DNA of 64,000 bases from JANRJY01 sp033763735 (lineage in GTDB: Bacteria > Bacteroidota > Bacteroidia > Cytophagales > UBA9547). Below the pieces are notes generated by a model. The model saw only the letters and a program-made list of their open reading frames with translations. It had not been told where the DNA came from and did not search any database. Of the stretch, positions 45,256-54,542 are shown piece after piece (the stretch's first letter is position 1; every line of letters starts with the position of its first letter). Both the position numbers and the translations under genes were made by a program. The stretch lies in NCBI GenBank assembly GCA_033763735.1, contig JANRJY010000031.1, forward strand, positions 26,815-90,814, written 5' to 3'.

Positions 45256-45724
45256 AGACAAAATAGTAACCAAAGAAATAGCCAAAGAAACCGTAAAGCA
45301 ATGGAAAAACCATGGCTTGAAAGTGGTATTCACTAACGGTTGTTTTGACATATTGCACGTGGGACATGTTGATTATCTTGAAAAAGCCAAACACTTAGGA
45401 GACAGACTAATAGTAGGACTTAATACAAACAATTCGGTAAGTAGAATAAAGGGTCCTAGCCGACCTATAACAGATGAGTTTTCCAGATCAAGAGTAATTG
45501 CATCCTTAGGATTTGTTGATTTGGTAGTATTTTTTGACGAAGAAACCCCAAAGGAATTGATAACAGAATTATTGCCGGACGTGCTTGTGAAGGGAAATGA
45601 CTATTTGGCAGAAAACATCGTTGGCGCAGATATTGTTATTAAAAATGGAGGTGTAGTATCAACAATAGAGTTAGTTAAGGGATATTCTACATCCAAAATT
45701 GTAAACAAAATTAAGAACACTTAA
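45245..45724 (+). CDS. rfaE2: D-glycero-beta-D-manno-heptose 1-phosphate adenylyltransferase
   Basis: About 159 residues from the ATG at 45245. Nucleotidyltransferase fold with VVFTNGCFDILHVGHVDYLEKAK (HxGH motif), GLNTNNSVSRIKG and the late STIELVKGYSTSKIV. It makes ADP-heptose, or a related activated sugar, for envelope glycans. It corresponds to the C-terminal half of HldE; no kinase half adjoins it. It overlaps the membrane protein gene upstream by 11 bp. Confidence 0.9.
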   Translation: MFSKDKIVTKEIAKETVKQWKNHGLKVVFTNGCFDILHVGHVDYLEKAKHLGDRLIVGLNTNNSVSRIKGPSRPITDEFSRSRVIASLGFVDLVVFFDEETPKELITELLPDVLVKGNDYLAENIVGADIVIKNGGVVSTIELVKGYSTSKIVNKIKNT

Positions 45725-45736
45725 AAATTAAAAGAT

Positions 45737-46438
45737 ATGCTATTAGTAATTGGAATTGTGACCATGCTTATAAGTATGTGGGTAAGCTGGAAACTAAAAA
45801 GAAAATTTAAAGAATACTCACAAATTGGACTTTATTCCGGAATGAGTGGAGCAGAGGCGGCAGAAAAAATGCTCAGGGATAATGGCATTTATGATGTGAA
45901 AATAATATCAGTTGATGGGCAACTAACTGACCATTATAACCCTGCTACCAAAACGGTAAACCTTAGCTATGATGTATTTTATGGCCGAAATGCAGCTGCA
46001 GTTGCAGTTGCATCGCACGAGTGCGGACATGCAGTACAACATGCCAAAGCATATATGTGGTTAGGATTGCGTTCGGCTATGGTACCTGCAGTTAATATAA
46101 GCGCAACCATTTTAAACTTTGTTAACATTCTATTATTATTTGGGGGTGGATTTGTATTTTACTCTACTGGAGGTGTATCCGATACCATATTAATGATAAT
46201 TATAGCTGCCAACTTAGGGTTAACAGTTTTTTCAGTAGTAACTTTGCCTGTAGAATTTGATGCAAGTTCCAGAGCACTTGCATGGATGACCAACAGAGGA
46301 GTGGTTACAAGTAAAGAGCATGAAATGGCTAAAGATGCATTGAACTGGGCAGCAATGACTTATGTAGTAGCCGCTTTAGGTTCATTAGCTCAACTTGCCT
46401 ATTGGGTAATGATATTTATGGGTAGGAGGGACGATTAA
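45737..46438 (+). CDS. Zinc metallopeptidase, YugP-type
   Basis: 233 residues of the neutral zinc metallopeptidase 2 family: an N-terminal membrane helix, then SHECGHAVQHAKAY with the HExxH-like HECGH zinc site, followed by three more hydrophobic helices. The downstream acidic ligand may be in LPVEFDASSRALAWM. Active site probably faces the membrane or cytosol. Substrates are unknown. It starts 12 bp after rfaE2 and ends in a strong terminator that overlaps the start of the next gene. Confidence 0.88.
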   Translation: MLLVIGIVTMLISMWVSWKLKRKFKEYSQIGLYSGMSGAEAAEKMLRDNGIYDVKIISVDGQLTDHYNPATKTVNLSYDVFYGRNAAAVAVASHECGHAVQHAKAYMWLGLRSAMVPAVNISATILNFVNILLLFGGGFVFYSTGGVSDTILMIIIAANLGLTVFSVVTLPVEFDASSRALAWMTNRGVVTSKEHEMAKDALNWAAMTYVVAALGSLAQLAYWVMIFMGRRDD

Positions 46439-46458
46439 TTTATTATTCAGAATAATGT

Positions 46459-46492
46459 AAAGGCTTTTATGAAAAACATAAAAGCCTTTTTT
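46459..46492 (+). terminator. Strong intrinsic terminator overlapping the next gene's start
   Basis: A perfect 13-bp inverted repeat (AAAGGCTTTTATG, loop AAAAA, CATAAAAGCCTTT) running into a T6 tract at 46487-46492. It ends 21 bp after the metallopeptidase stop codon. The ATG of the longest following frame (46469) lies inside the left arm. Confidence 0.8.
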
Positions 46493-47140
46493 ATGTTTAT
46501 TTATATAAACTCACTTGTATTGACAAATTCAATCAACCCATACAAAGGTGATCCTGCATTTATTGAAAAGCTTAGGAAAATGCATCCTTTTAAGCTTTTC
46601 ATGTACATTGCTATTTTAAGCATTGGGATTTTATTTTTTTTCTTGATAGTTGGTTTTTTGCTAACCAATGATGCTTCCAAATTTTATCTTCCTAAGCACT
46701 TTACTTTCAGCACATTAGTGCTATTGATTAGTAGTTTTTATATGTACAAATCTGTACAGAATTACGCGGATGACAATATTAAAATGTTACTTCAAAACCT
46801 CGTTATTTGTTTCTTACTCGGGCAGTTATTTATTTATTCTCAATTCAAGGGTTGGGGTGAATTGCAACAAAAAGGCTTGTTTTTGAGTGGAAATGTGAAT
46901 GGTTCTTACTTATACCTTTTATCAGGATTGCATGTATTGCACTTTGTAGGAGGGATGATTTTTTTAATTGTTATTTTTTCCAAAGTATATACATGCAATC
47001 GAGATGAAGTTAAGAGACTTTTGTATGTTACCAGCCCAATGGACAAAATGAAGCTTCAATTATTGCATACCTACTGGCAGTTTATGGATATTGTATGGTT
47101 GGTGCTTTTCTTTGTTTTTATAATCCCGGATTTATTCTAA
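46493..47140 (+). CDS. Cytochrome c oxidase subunit III-like membrane protein
   Basis: About 215 residues from the ATG at 46493; the longer frame from 46469 would start within a terminator hairpin and is less likely. Five or so transmembrane helices. SGLHVLHFVGGMIFLIVI and HTYWQFMDIVWLVLFFVFI are heme-copper oxidase subunit III marks. No other oxidase subunits are nearby, so it may be an accessory or stand-alone paralog. How it is transcribed past the terminator is unclear. Confidence 0.82.
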   Translation: MFIYINSLVLTNSINPYKGDPAFIEKLRKMHPFKLFMYIAILSIGILFFFLIVGFLLTNDASKFYLPKHFTFSTLVLLISSFYMYKSVQNYADDNIKMLLQNLVICFLLGQLFIYSQFKGWGELQQKGLFLSGNVNGSYLYLLSGLHVLHFVGGMIFLIVIFSKVYTCNRDEVKRLLYVTSPMDKMKLQLLHTYWQFMDIVWLVLFFVFIIPDLF

Positions 47141-47944
47141 AACAAAATTAATTGGACTTGTTATCATTACGTTTACGTCCTTTCCATTCAACTTGCCAGG
47201 AGTCCATTTTGGCATTTTGCGTGTAACACGCACAGCTTCCGAATCTAAAGTTGGGTAACCACTGCTTTTGGCAACTTTTACATTTGAAATACTACCATCA
47301 ACCAATACCACAAATTGCACAATAGTTTTACCAGATATTCCTAGTGCACTGGCTTCTTTGGGAAAATTTAAATTTTTACCCATAAATTTTATGCGTTCAT
47401 GTTCCCCTCCTTCAAATACCGGCATTTTATCAGCATATTTAACTGTTTCGATTATCACAGGTTTACTTTCAATTATCTCAATTGTTGATGTTGGCTGCGT
47501 TTCAATGCTCGACTCCGAGCCAGTTGGTGATTCCACTGAAGCGTTATTATTTGTTGTTTCAGAAGGTTCAACTTGCGTAACCGCTTTATTATCAGATACT
47601 ACTTGGTAATTGGAATTAATAGTTTGGACGGGTTTGCTTGTATTTGATTTTGGTTGAATCAATCGAGTTTCGGTTTTCGAAACAGGTATTACAATTGATT
47701 CAGAAATATCTATTGGCTGAAAGACGCAATCAGTACAAATACTTTCGGCCTTATGAACGGGATACAGACTTTGGAACCCATATAAAATTCCAAAAAGAGT
47801 TAACATCCCAAAAAAAACAATTATAAGTGAATTTTTGATGTGGTCATTGTAAACCATTCTCAACTCGAACGCGCCATATGCCTGATTCCTGTTTTCAAAA
47901 ACTAAGGTATCAAGTCCCATTTCGGAATTAGTACGATGTATCAT
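47132..47944 (-). CDS. TonB-family energy transducer
   Basis: 270 residues: a short cytosolic N-terminus with ENRNQAYGAFELR (typical of Bacteroidota TonB), one membrane helix (about 36-55), a linker rich in Thr, Ser, Pro and Glu, and a C-terminal TonB domain (about 185-270, VQFVVLVDGSISNVKVAKSSGYPTLD split by turns, ending PINFVLE). It transfers proton-motive force to outer-membrane receptors. It is convergent with the oxidase-like gene, overlapping it by 9 bp at the 3' end. Confidence 0.9.
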   Translation of the reverse strand: MIHRTNSEMGLDTLVFENRNQAYGAFELRMVYNDHIKNSLIIVFFGMLTLFGILYGFQSLYPVHKAESICTDCVFQPIDISESIVIPVSKTETRLIQPKSNTSKPVQTINSNYQVVSDNKAVTQVEPSETTNNNASVESPTGSESSIETQPTSTIEIIESKPVIIETVKYADKMPVFEGGEHERIKFMGKNLNFPKEASALGISGKTIVQFVVLVDGSISNVKVAKSSGYPTLDSEAVRVTRKMPKWTPGKLNGKDVNVMITSPINFVLE

Positions 47945-48189
47945 GTTTATATTGATTTTAAATAATAAACAGTTTTCAAAGGGAATTATTATAAAAGGTA
48001 TTAAAAAAATATGTTTACTATCACCAAATTAAAATCGAATTATAGCTGATTATTCCATAAATATTGCATTAAAGTGTATATTTTAAAATCATTGAAAATG
48101 AACTTTCAATGAGATATTTGGCATCTTGTTAAAAAATTTGCACAAAATTGCCAAAGCATAGTTTTAAAAAAAATTGAGATTTGTACTAA
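47945..48189. other. Short AT-rich gap where cysN would be expected
   Basis: About 245 bp downstream of cysD and upstream of tonB. It is AT-rich, with no frame resembling CysN and no clear terminator. Confidence 0.4.
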
Positions 48190-49086
48190 CTAAAAATACC
48201 CCTGCTTCTTCCTGTCTTCCATAGCAGCTTCGGAGCGTCTGTCATCTGCACGCATACCTCTTTCAGTTGTTCTAGCCGATGCGACTTCCAAAATGATATC
48301 TTCCACCGTAGTGGCAGGACTTTCTACCATCCCTGTTGTGGTAACATCACCTACTGTGCGACAACGAACTACTTTTTCGACCACTGTTTCACCCGGAAGC
48401 TTCTGCATGATGTCATTTTCAGAATATATAACTCCATTTCGAACAAACACTTTGCGTTTGTGTGAAAAATATATGCTTGGTAAAGGAATATTTTCTTTTG
48501 CTATATACTGCCACACGTCCATTTCGGTCCAATTACTAAGTGGAAAAACTCTAAAGTGCTCCCCTTGATGTTTTCTGCCATTAAAAATATTCCATAATTC
48601 TGGTCTTTGATTCTTGGGGTCCCACTGACCAAACTCATCTCTATGTGAAAAAAAACGTTCTTTTGCTCTGGCTTTTTCTTCATCACGTCTGCCTCCTCCA
48701 AATGCGGCATCAAATTTAAATTCTTCCAAAGCATCTAAAAGTGTTACTGTTTGCAATGAATTTCGTGTGGCATACGGTCCTTTTTCTTCGGTGGCTCTCC
48801 CTTGATTGATAGAATCCTGAACATAACGAACAATCAATTTTGCTTGTACATCAGCTGCTAACCAATCTCTATAATCCAGTGCTTCTTGAAAATTGTGTCC
48901 GGTATCGATATGCAAGAGTGGAAAAGGAATGGCCGCAGGATAAAAAGCTTTTTGAGCCAATTTTACCATAACTATAGAATCTTTTCCGCCTGAAAAAAGT
49001 AGAACAGGTTTTTCGAATTGAGCAGCTACTTCCCGCATTATAAATACGGCTTCTGATTCCAACTGCTCTAAATGTGATAAATGCAT
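48190..49086 (-). CDS. cysD: Sulfate adenylyltransferase small subunit
   Basis: With the GTPase CysN it activates sulfate to adenosine 5'-phosphosulfate. 298 residues with the ATP-pyrophosphatase loop LLFSGGKDSIVM, HIDTGHNFQEALDYRDW and EFKFDAAFGGGRRDEEKARAKER parts, and a C-terminal RGMRADDRRSEAAMEDRKKQGYF typical of CysD, split here only by description. In most genomes cysN follows; here only a short gap and tonB follow, so cysN must lie elsewhere or be missing. Confidence 0.93.
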   Translation of the reverse strand: MHLSHLEQLESEAVFIMREVAAQFEKPVLLFSGGKDSIVMVKLAQKAFYPAAIPFPLLHIDTGHNFQEALDYRDWLAADVQAKLIVRYVQDSINQGRATEEKGPYATRNSLQTVTLLDALEEFKFDAAFGGGRRDEEKARAKERFFSHRDEFGQWDPKNQRPELWNIFNGRKHQGEHFRVFPLSNWTEMDVWQYIAKENIPLPSIYFSHKRKVFVRNGVIYSENDIMQKLPGETVVEKVVRCRTVGDVTTTGMVESPATTVEDIILEVASARTTERGMRADDRRSEAAMEDRKKQGYF

Positions 49087-49375
49087 GTAAGTGAATAATT
49101 GCTTTAAAACGCAAACTTAACAAGAAACATCGAATATGATTACTAATGATTTCTAATAAAACTTAAAAAATAGATTTAAATCAAATTCGATACATCGATA
49201 AGCATATATTTTTGTACTTAACCTGCTGAATATCCTATAATTAACCATAAATCAATACGTTATTTAAGTTCATTAAATATTTTATATCTAATTATATATC
49301 AGGTAGTTAATTAATTATTTGTTGTGATTTATAACTATTTTACACAAATTGCGTCACAGTTTTATTAACGTAATT

Positions 49376-50914
49376 ATGATTAAAAACATTTTTGACTTTT
49401 CTAATTTCGGAAAAGCATACAAAGCCAAATTATACCACAATTCTTTTTACTTAATAATTTTTCTGTTTTTATCAATTTTTGCTTGGGCAAGCGAAGTCAA
49501 TGGAGATGAAATGGGAGCTGAAGCACTTGAAGAAGTACCTTCACTATGGCTTTTATTTTTTGGTCGTTTTCATCCACTAATTGTTCACTTACCTATTGGT
49601 TTCATCACTTTGATGGTTGTGGTTGAAGTGTATGAATTAATTTCAAAAACTCAAATTTCAACTGTTGTTAAAAAAATTGTAGCCATTTGTGCTGCACTAA
49701 CCTCTGTTTTTTCAATTTTGGCAGGTGAATTTTTGGCATTAGGAGGTGAATATGACTTCGAACTTTTGGAAAAACATGAACTCAGCGGTAAACTTTTAGG
49801 GGTATCATGCATAATATTGGTCGTATTTCTTTATTTGGTATCTAAATCAACTTTGTGGCAAAAAGCATATCAAATCGGTTGTGCGGTATCATTTGTATTA
49901 TTAGCTGTTGTAGGTCATTATGGAGGTACTTTAACGCATGGAGCTACTTACTTAACAGAATATTGGCCGTTAAAGGAAAAGAAAGTTGTTAAAAATATCA
50001 CTGATTTATCCCAAGCTATTGTTTTTGAAGATGTGATGCTACCTATGTTTGAAAAAAAATGTCTACAATGTCACAACGAAAGCAAAATAAAAGGTGGCTT
50101 ACGAATGGATAGCTATGAATTATTGATGAAAGGTGGTGAAAACGGCCCTGCCGTGGTTCCGGGCAAAATTGAAGAAAGTGAATTATATAAACTTATAACA
50201 TTGGACAGAACTGCAGAAAGAGCTATGCCACCTGAAGGCAAAACACCTTTGACCAACGATGAAATAAATATCATCAAATGGTGGATCGAAAATGGTGCTC
50301 CTCAAAATGCCAAAGTTTCGGATTTGAAAATGAATGATGATCAAAAAAGGATATTAACCTATTATTTAATACCTAAATCAAGACCAGTTTCTCTTGTAAA
50401 TACATTAAAAGCAGAAGCTTTAAATGATGAAATTTTGGCAGAGGCACGTAAAAAAGGTATTCAGGTATTGCCAATTGGTATAGAAAAAGCCTTACTTCAG
50501 GTATCATTTTATTATCCTGAAAAAGTAACGGATAAGGAAATAGAATTTCTTAAACCAATGGCAAATAATATTACTTGGCTCGATTTGTCAAATACTTCAA
50601 TCACCGGAAAAAGTTTTGAAACATTATTTGAATTCAAAAACATAACCAAACTGTATTTGCAGAACACAAAAATAACTGATGAAAGTTTGGGTAAAATTGA
50701 AAAATTGAAAAATCTGGAATATTTGAATTTATATGGGACTGGTGTAACTGACAAAGGTATGAGAGCATTATTCAATAATAAAAATTTGAAAAAATTGTTT
50801 GTTTGGCAAACCAAAGTATCAGATAAATCAAAAGATGAATTAAAAGTCAAAAATCCGCAATTGTATATAGAAGGAGGTTATCAAGTTAAAACTGATTCAG
50901 GAAAGAGAATGTAA
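49376..50914 (+). CDS. Membrane protein with DUF2231-like, PSCyt1-type cytochrome and LRR parts
   Basis: About 512 residues from the ATG at 49376. N-terminal part has a signal-like helix, then FGRFHPLIVHLPIGFITLM and further helices of the DUF2231 type (about 60-190). Next is a planctomycete-type cytochrome C module with the heme motif CLQCH (C229, C232, H233) and MPPEGKTPLTNDEINIIKWWIENGA as axial-ligand region. The end (about 380-500) is leucine-rich repeat (WLDLSNTSITG, KLYLQNTKITDESL, YLNLYGTGVTDKGM). Such proteins lie with polysaccharide and sulfatase genes in other phyla; here it stands alone. It may bind heme and a partner at the cell surface. Confidence 0.82.
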   Translation: MIKNIFDFSNFGKAYKAKLYHNSFYLIIFLFLSIFAWASEVNGDEMGAEALEEVPSLWLLFFGRFHPLIVHLPIGFITLMVVVEVYELISKTQISTVVKKIVAICAALTSVFSILAGEFLALGGEYDFELLEKHELSGKLLGVSCIILVVFLYLVSKSTLWQKAYQIGCAVSFVLLAVVGHYGGTLTHGATYLTEYWPLKEKKVVKNITDLSQAIVFEDVMLPMFEKKCLQCHNESKIKGGLRMDSYELLMKGGENGPAVVPGKIEESELYKLITLDRTAERAMPPEGKTPLTNDEINIIKWWIENGAPQNAKVSDLKMNDDQKRILTYYLIPKSRPVSLVNTLKAEALNDEILAEARKKGIQVLPIGIEKALLQVSFYYPEKVTDKEIEFLKPMANNITWLDLSNTSITGKSFETLFEFKNITKLYLQNTKITDESLGKIEKLKNLEYLNLYGTGVTDKGMRALFNNKNLKKLFVWQTKVSDKSKDELKVKNPQLYIEGGYQVKTDSGKRM

Positions 50915-51397
50915 TTATTCAATGATTTATTAATTACCGGTTTTTTGTTTTCATAACTCTGTGAATTCCAAATTCAACTAAAATTCGTTTCAAAAAAGTT
51001 ATACTCAAAATTGTATGAAGTTAATAATAAAAGCATTACTTTAGTTTGACTTAATGTATAATAACAATTAAATAACTTTACATTAACGTTGTTTTAAACT
51101 AGTACTTTTATTTCATTATTTAAGGTTAGACTATAGTAAATGCAAACAATAATTATCATTAAAGTTTTTATTGCTATTTTTTTACATTATCATTTAGTTC
51201 CTTTTTAAATTCTTATTTCAAAAATCTATTTCCTTTGTGTATAAGTATTTTTCAAATGAAATTTTTTTTAACATAGTTTTTTATGATTATTTATCATTTT
51301 TCACAATTTGTTCACAAAAATTTAACAATAAAATACAATATTGTAATTTTTTTATTATAATTTTGCACCCCCCTGAATAAAAACATAATACAAAAGG
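50915..51397. other. Gene-free AT-rich region with the ppi promoter
   Basis: About 480 bp of AT-rich DNA with long A- and T-runs. The only element I can support is the -7 box at 51358-51365 before the cyclophilin gene. No gene or RNA is evident. Confidence 0.45.
51358..51365 (+). promoter_or_regulatory. -7 promoter box for cyclophilin-purK
   Basis: TAATTTTG followed by C matches TAnnTTTGC, 33 bp before the ATG. A TTG at 51341-51343 is closer than the usual 19-21 spacing, so the -33 box is unsure. Confidence 0.5.
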
Positions 51398-51835
51398 ATG
51401 TCAAAAGCAGAGATTCATACCAAGAGAGGGGTCATGAAAGTTGATTTTTTCGATAAAGATGCCCCAAAAACAGTTGAAAATTTTATTAATCTGGCTAAGT
51501 CGGGATTTTACGATGGCCTGACGTTTCATAGAGTTGTCCCTAACTTTGTTATTCAAGGCGGTGACCCAAGAGGCAATGGTTCAGGTGGTCCAGGATATAC
51601 AATAAAGTGCGAACTTACAGGTGACAATCAATATCATGACAGGGGGGTGTTATCAATGGCTCATAGAGGAAGAGATACCGGAGGATCACAGTTTTTCATT
51701 TGTCATAGCAGAGAAAATACAAAACATTTGGATAGAAATCACACTTGCTTCGGTAAGGTGACAGAAGGGTTGGAAGTAGTTGATTTAATAAGAGAAGGTG
51801 ACGAGATCACCAAAATACTGGTAACAGAAGCGTAG
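51398..51835 (+). CDS. Cyclophilin-type peptidyl-prolyl isomerase
   Basis: Speeds cis-trans isomerisation of proline bonds in protein folding. 145 residues with FHRVVPNFVIQGGDPRGNGSGGPGY and GGSQFFICHSR, the active-site arginine, phenylalanine and glutamine positions of cyclophilins, listed here as two parts. It has no signal peptide, so it is cytosolic. purK starts 1 bp after its stop codon. Confidence 0.95.
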   Translation: MSKAEIHTKRGVMKVDFFDKDAPKTVENFINLAKSGFYDGLTFHRVVPNFVIQGGDPRGNGSGGPGYTIKCELTGDNQYHDRGVLSMAHRGRDTGGSQFFICHSRENTKHLDRNHTCFGKVTEGLEVVDLIREGDEITKILVTEA

Positions 51836-51836
51836 A

Positions 51837-52979
51837 ATGCAAAAATTGTTTTACCAAGATCTCAAGCTTGGAATCCTCGGAGGTGGGCAGCTTGGACGAA
51901 TGCTTATTCAAGAAGCAATTAATTTAAACCTCACTATATCAGTGATTGATCCTGATAAAGATGCTCCATGTAGCAAAATTGTTGATAATTTCATTCAAGG
52001 TTCCTTAACCGACTACGATACCATAATAAAGTTTGGTGAAGGGCAGGATATAATTACCATCGAGATAGAAAATGTGAACGTGGATGCTCTGATTGACTTA
52101 GAGAAAAAAGGGGTAAAAGTTTTCCCTCAACCCGACATTATCCGCTTGATTCAAGACAAACGTACGCAAAAGCAATTTTATAAAGATAATGGCATTCCCA
52201 CTTCAGAGTTTCATTTGATAAACCACAAATCTGATCTAGAAAATTATATTTCATTTTTGCCTGCTTTCTTAAAATTAGGAAAAGCAGGATATGATGGCAA
52301 AGGTGTACTAGTGTTAAATGAAAGAATAGACTTTAGTAAAGCTTTTGATGCACCCAGTTTTATAGAACGTAAAATTGATTTTGAAAAAGAAATTTCAGTG
52401 ATTGTGGCACGATCTATTACAGGAGAAATTGCCTTTTTTCCGGTTGTTGAAATGGTTTTTGATCATACTTATAATTTGGTCGATTATCTGATAGCACCGG
52501 CCTTAATCTCCAAAGAAATTGAAACAAAGGCTCTTGAAACAGCCAAAAATGTCATTGAAAAACTTGGAATGGTGGGCCTATTGGCAGTTGAAATGTTTCT
52601 TACCAAAGATGGAAATGTACTCGTAAACGAAATTGCACCACGTCCGCATAACAGTGGTCACCATACCATTGAAGCCAATTTTACTTCTCAGTATGCACAA
52701 CATTTGAGAGCCATACTTGGTTTGCCTCTTGGCTCCACCCAAACTCGTAGCAAAGCAGCTATGGTGAATTTGTTAGGTTCTGAAGGATTTAATGGTATTG
52801 CCAAATATGAGGGTCTGGAAGAAATCGTTCGTACAGAAGGGGTTTTTCCACACTTGTACGGCAAAAAATTCACTAAACCTTCTCGCAAAATGGGACATGT
52901 GACCATTATTGACAATGATGTTAAGTCCTTGGCTTTTAAAATACAAATGGTGAAAAAAACAGTAAAAGTTACCGCTTAG
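51837..52979 (+). CDS. purK: 5-(carboxyamino)imidazole ribonucleotide synthase
   Basis: ATP-grasp enzyme of purine synthesis that carboxylates AIR to N5-CAIR using bicarbonate and ATP. 380 residues. Marks are LGILGGGQLGRMLIQEA at the start, GYDGKGVLVL in the ATP lid, and the C-terminal EIAPRPHNSGHHTIEA metal-binding part. It is coupled to the cyclophilin gene upstream. purE is not in the window. Confidence 0.95.
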   Translation: MQKLFYQDLKLGILGGGQLGRMLIQEAINLNLTISVIDPDKDAPCSKIVDNFIQGSLTDYDTIIKFGEGQDIITIEIENVNVDALIDLEKKGVKVFPQPDIIRLIQDKRTQKQFYKDNGIPTSEFHLINHKSDLENYISFLPAFLKLGKAGYDGKGVLVLNERIDFSKAFDAPSFIERKIDFEKEISVIVARSITGEIAFFPVVEMVFDHTYNLVDYLIAPALISKEIETKALETAKNVIEKLGMVGLLAVEMFLTKDGNVLVNEIAPRPHNSGHHTIEANFTSQYAQHLRAILGLPLGSTQTRSKAAMVNLLGSEGFNGIAKYEGLEEIVRTEGVFPHLYGKKFTKPSRKMGHVTIIDNDVKSLAFKIQMVKKTVKVTA

Positions 52980-53029
52980 TATTTTAATGTTGACAGTAAA
53001 ATTCAATTAATTATATTCAATAGCCCCAT

Positions 53030-53072
53030 TCCGATTTCCCCAAAGGGGAAAAGATAGTCGGAAATCGAACTT
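53030..53072. repeat. Palindromic intergenic repeat between purK and manC
   Basis: CCGATTTCC pairs with GGAAATCG around a CCCC-AAAG-GGG hairpin. The type (TTTCCCCAAAGGGGAAA) resembles other dispersed palindromes of the phylum. It may also terminate purK transcripts. Confidence 0.5.
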
Positions 53073-53113
53073 TTAGATGTTAATTATTTAATTTTTTTGC
53101 ACAGATTTGCCAT

Positions 53114-54184
53114 ATGAATTCTGATAACTATGTAATAATTATGGCAGGCGGTGTTGGTAGCCGTTTTTGGCCTTACAGTCGAAAGTCTCATCCCAAACAA
53201 TTTCATGACATATTAGGCACAGGTAAAACGATGCTACAGCAATGTGCGGAGCGTTTTGAGGGAATTTGCTCAAAAGGAAATATTTATGTAGTAACAAATG
53301 CCGCTTATAAGCAATTGGTTCTTGATTCAATTCCTTATCTTTCTGATGATCAAATACTTTTAGAACCTGAGCCAAAAAATACCGCACCTTGTATTGCTTA
53401 TGCCGTTTATAAAATTCTTTCTAAAAACCCTCAAGCCAACTTCGTTGTAACACCTTCGGACCAATTTGTATTAAAGGAAAAGGAATTTGAAAAAACTGTC
53501 AATAAGGCATTGGATTATACAAAAAGTAACAATGATTTTGTAACTATTGGTATTGTTCCTACACGCCCCGATACCGGTTATGGGTATATTCAGTATGATA
53601 AAGGTGATAAAAGTGAAATCAAAAAAGTAATTCGATTTGCTGAAAAACCTAATGAACAAACCGCACTTCAGTTTTTGGCAAGTGGTGACTTTGTATGGAA
53701 TGCTGGAATGTTTATTTTTAATGGAACAACCATCAAAAATGCTTTTGAAAAATATATGCCTGATTTGAAAAAAGCCTTTGCAATTGAGTCATATTATTTA
53801 CAGGATGAAAGAAAAAATGTAAATGAAATATATGCAAAATGTGTTTCTATTTCTTTTGATTATGGGATTATGGAAAAAGTTGATAATGTGTGCGTTACAC
53901 TTGGATACTTTGGCTGGTCGGATGTTGGAACCTGGAAGTCGCTTTACGATTTAAGAGATAAGAATTCGGATGGAAATGTGTTAGATGGAAATATATTAGT
54001 TTATGATTCGCAAAATAATATCATCAAAGCCCCCAAAGACAAGCTGGTGGTTGTCAATGGATTGGAAGGATATATTGTGGCAGAATCCGAAGGAATACTA
54101 ATGATTTGTAAAAAAGATGAAGAACAAAAAGTCAAACAGTTTGTCGAGGACTTGAAAAAAAGCTCAGGTGATAAGTATATTTAA
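53114..54184 (+). CDS. manC: Mannose-1-phosphate guanylyltransferase
   Basis: Makes GDP-mannose from mannose 1-phosphate and GTP for envelope glycans and fucose-type sugars. 356 residues, the short form without an isomerase domain. Signature AGGVGSRFWPYSRKSHPKQF at the N-terminus binds nucleotide; FAEKPNEQTA and WNAGMFIFNG follow; YFGWSDVGTWKSLYDL is late. It ends in a shared terminator region facing the ATPase gene. Confidence 0.93.
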   Translation: MNSDNYVIIMAGGVGSRFWPYSRKSHPKQFHDILGTGKTMLQQCAERFEGICSKGNIYVVTNAAYKQLVLDSIPYLSDDQILLEPEPKNTAPCIAYAVYKILSKNPQANFVVTPSDQFVLKEKEFEKTVNKALDYTKSNNDFVTIGIVPTRPDTGYGYIQYDKGDKSEIKKVIRFAEKPNEQTALQFLASGDFVWNAGMFIFNGTTIKNAFEKYMPDLKKAFAIESYYLQDERKNVNEIYAKCVSISFDYGIMEKVDNVCVTLGYFGWSDVGTWKSLYDLRDKNSDGNVLDGNILVYDSQNNIIKAPKDKLVVVNGLEGYIVAESEGILMICKKDEEQKVKQFVEDLKKSSGDKYI

Positions 54185-54218
54185 TATTTCGTTATTCTGA
54201 TTTAAATAAAAAAAATTG

Positions 54219-54243
54219 GGAAGAAACGAATAAGGTTTCTTCC
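54219..54243 (-). terminator. Terminator between the convergent manC and aspC-fragment genes
   Basis: A 9-bp stem GGAAGAAAC/GTTTCTTCC with a short loop. On the minus strand it is followed by a T-run from the A7 at about 54208-54215, so it ends transcripts from the ATPase side; it may also serve manC. Confidence 0.6.
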
Positions 54244-54254
54244 TAAATAAACGT

Positions 54255-54542
54255 TTATTTCAATTTTGCCAAACCCTCTTTCAATCTTTTGGTGCCTTCA
54301 ATAAGTTTGCTGTCAGCCACGGCAAATGAAAGTCTGATACAGTTTTCGTATCCAAATGCGTTTCCAGGTACTGATGAAAGATAAACAATGTTCAATAAAT
54401 ACATACTGATATCATCAGAATTTTTCAAGGTTTTTTCATCATTAGACTTGCCGAAATACGCACTCACATCAGGAAAGAAATAAAATGCTCCTTTTGGCAA
54501 GTGTAATCTTAAGCCGGGGATGTTTTTAAGGCTTATAAACAT
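54255..54542 (-). pseudogene. C-terminal fragment of an aspC duplicate
   Basis: 95 codons that match the last about 90 residues of the aminotransferase at 56057-57265 (KGAFYFFPDVSAYFGKS, SSVPGNAFGYENCIRLSFAV, LKEGLAKLK). DNA identity is roughly 88 percent by eye. The homology starts at CTTAAA, where the upstream ATPase gene ends; the ATPase's last two codons and stop lie within it. It lacks the lysine-bearing catalytic part, so it is a dead remnant of a duplication. Confidence 0.85.
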
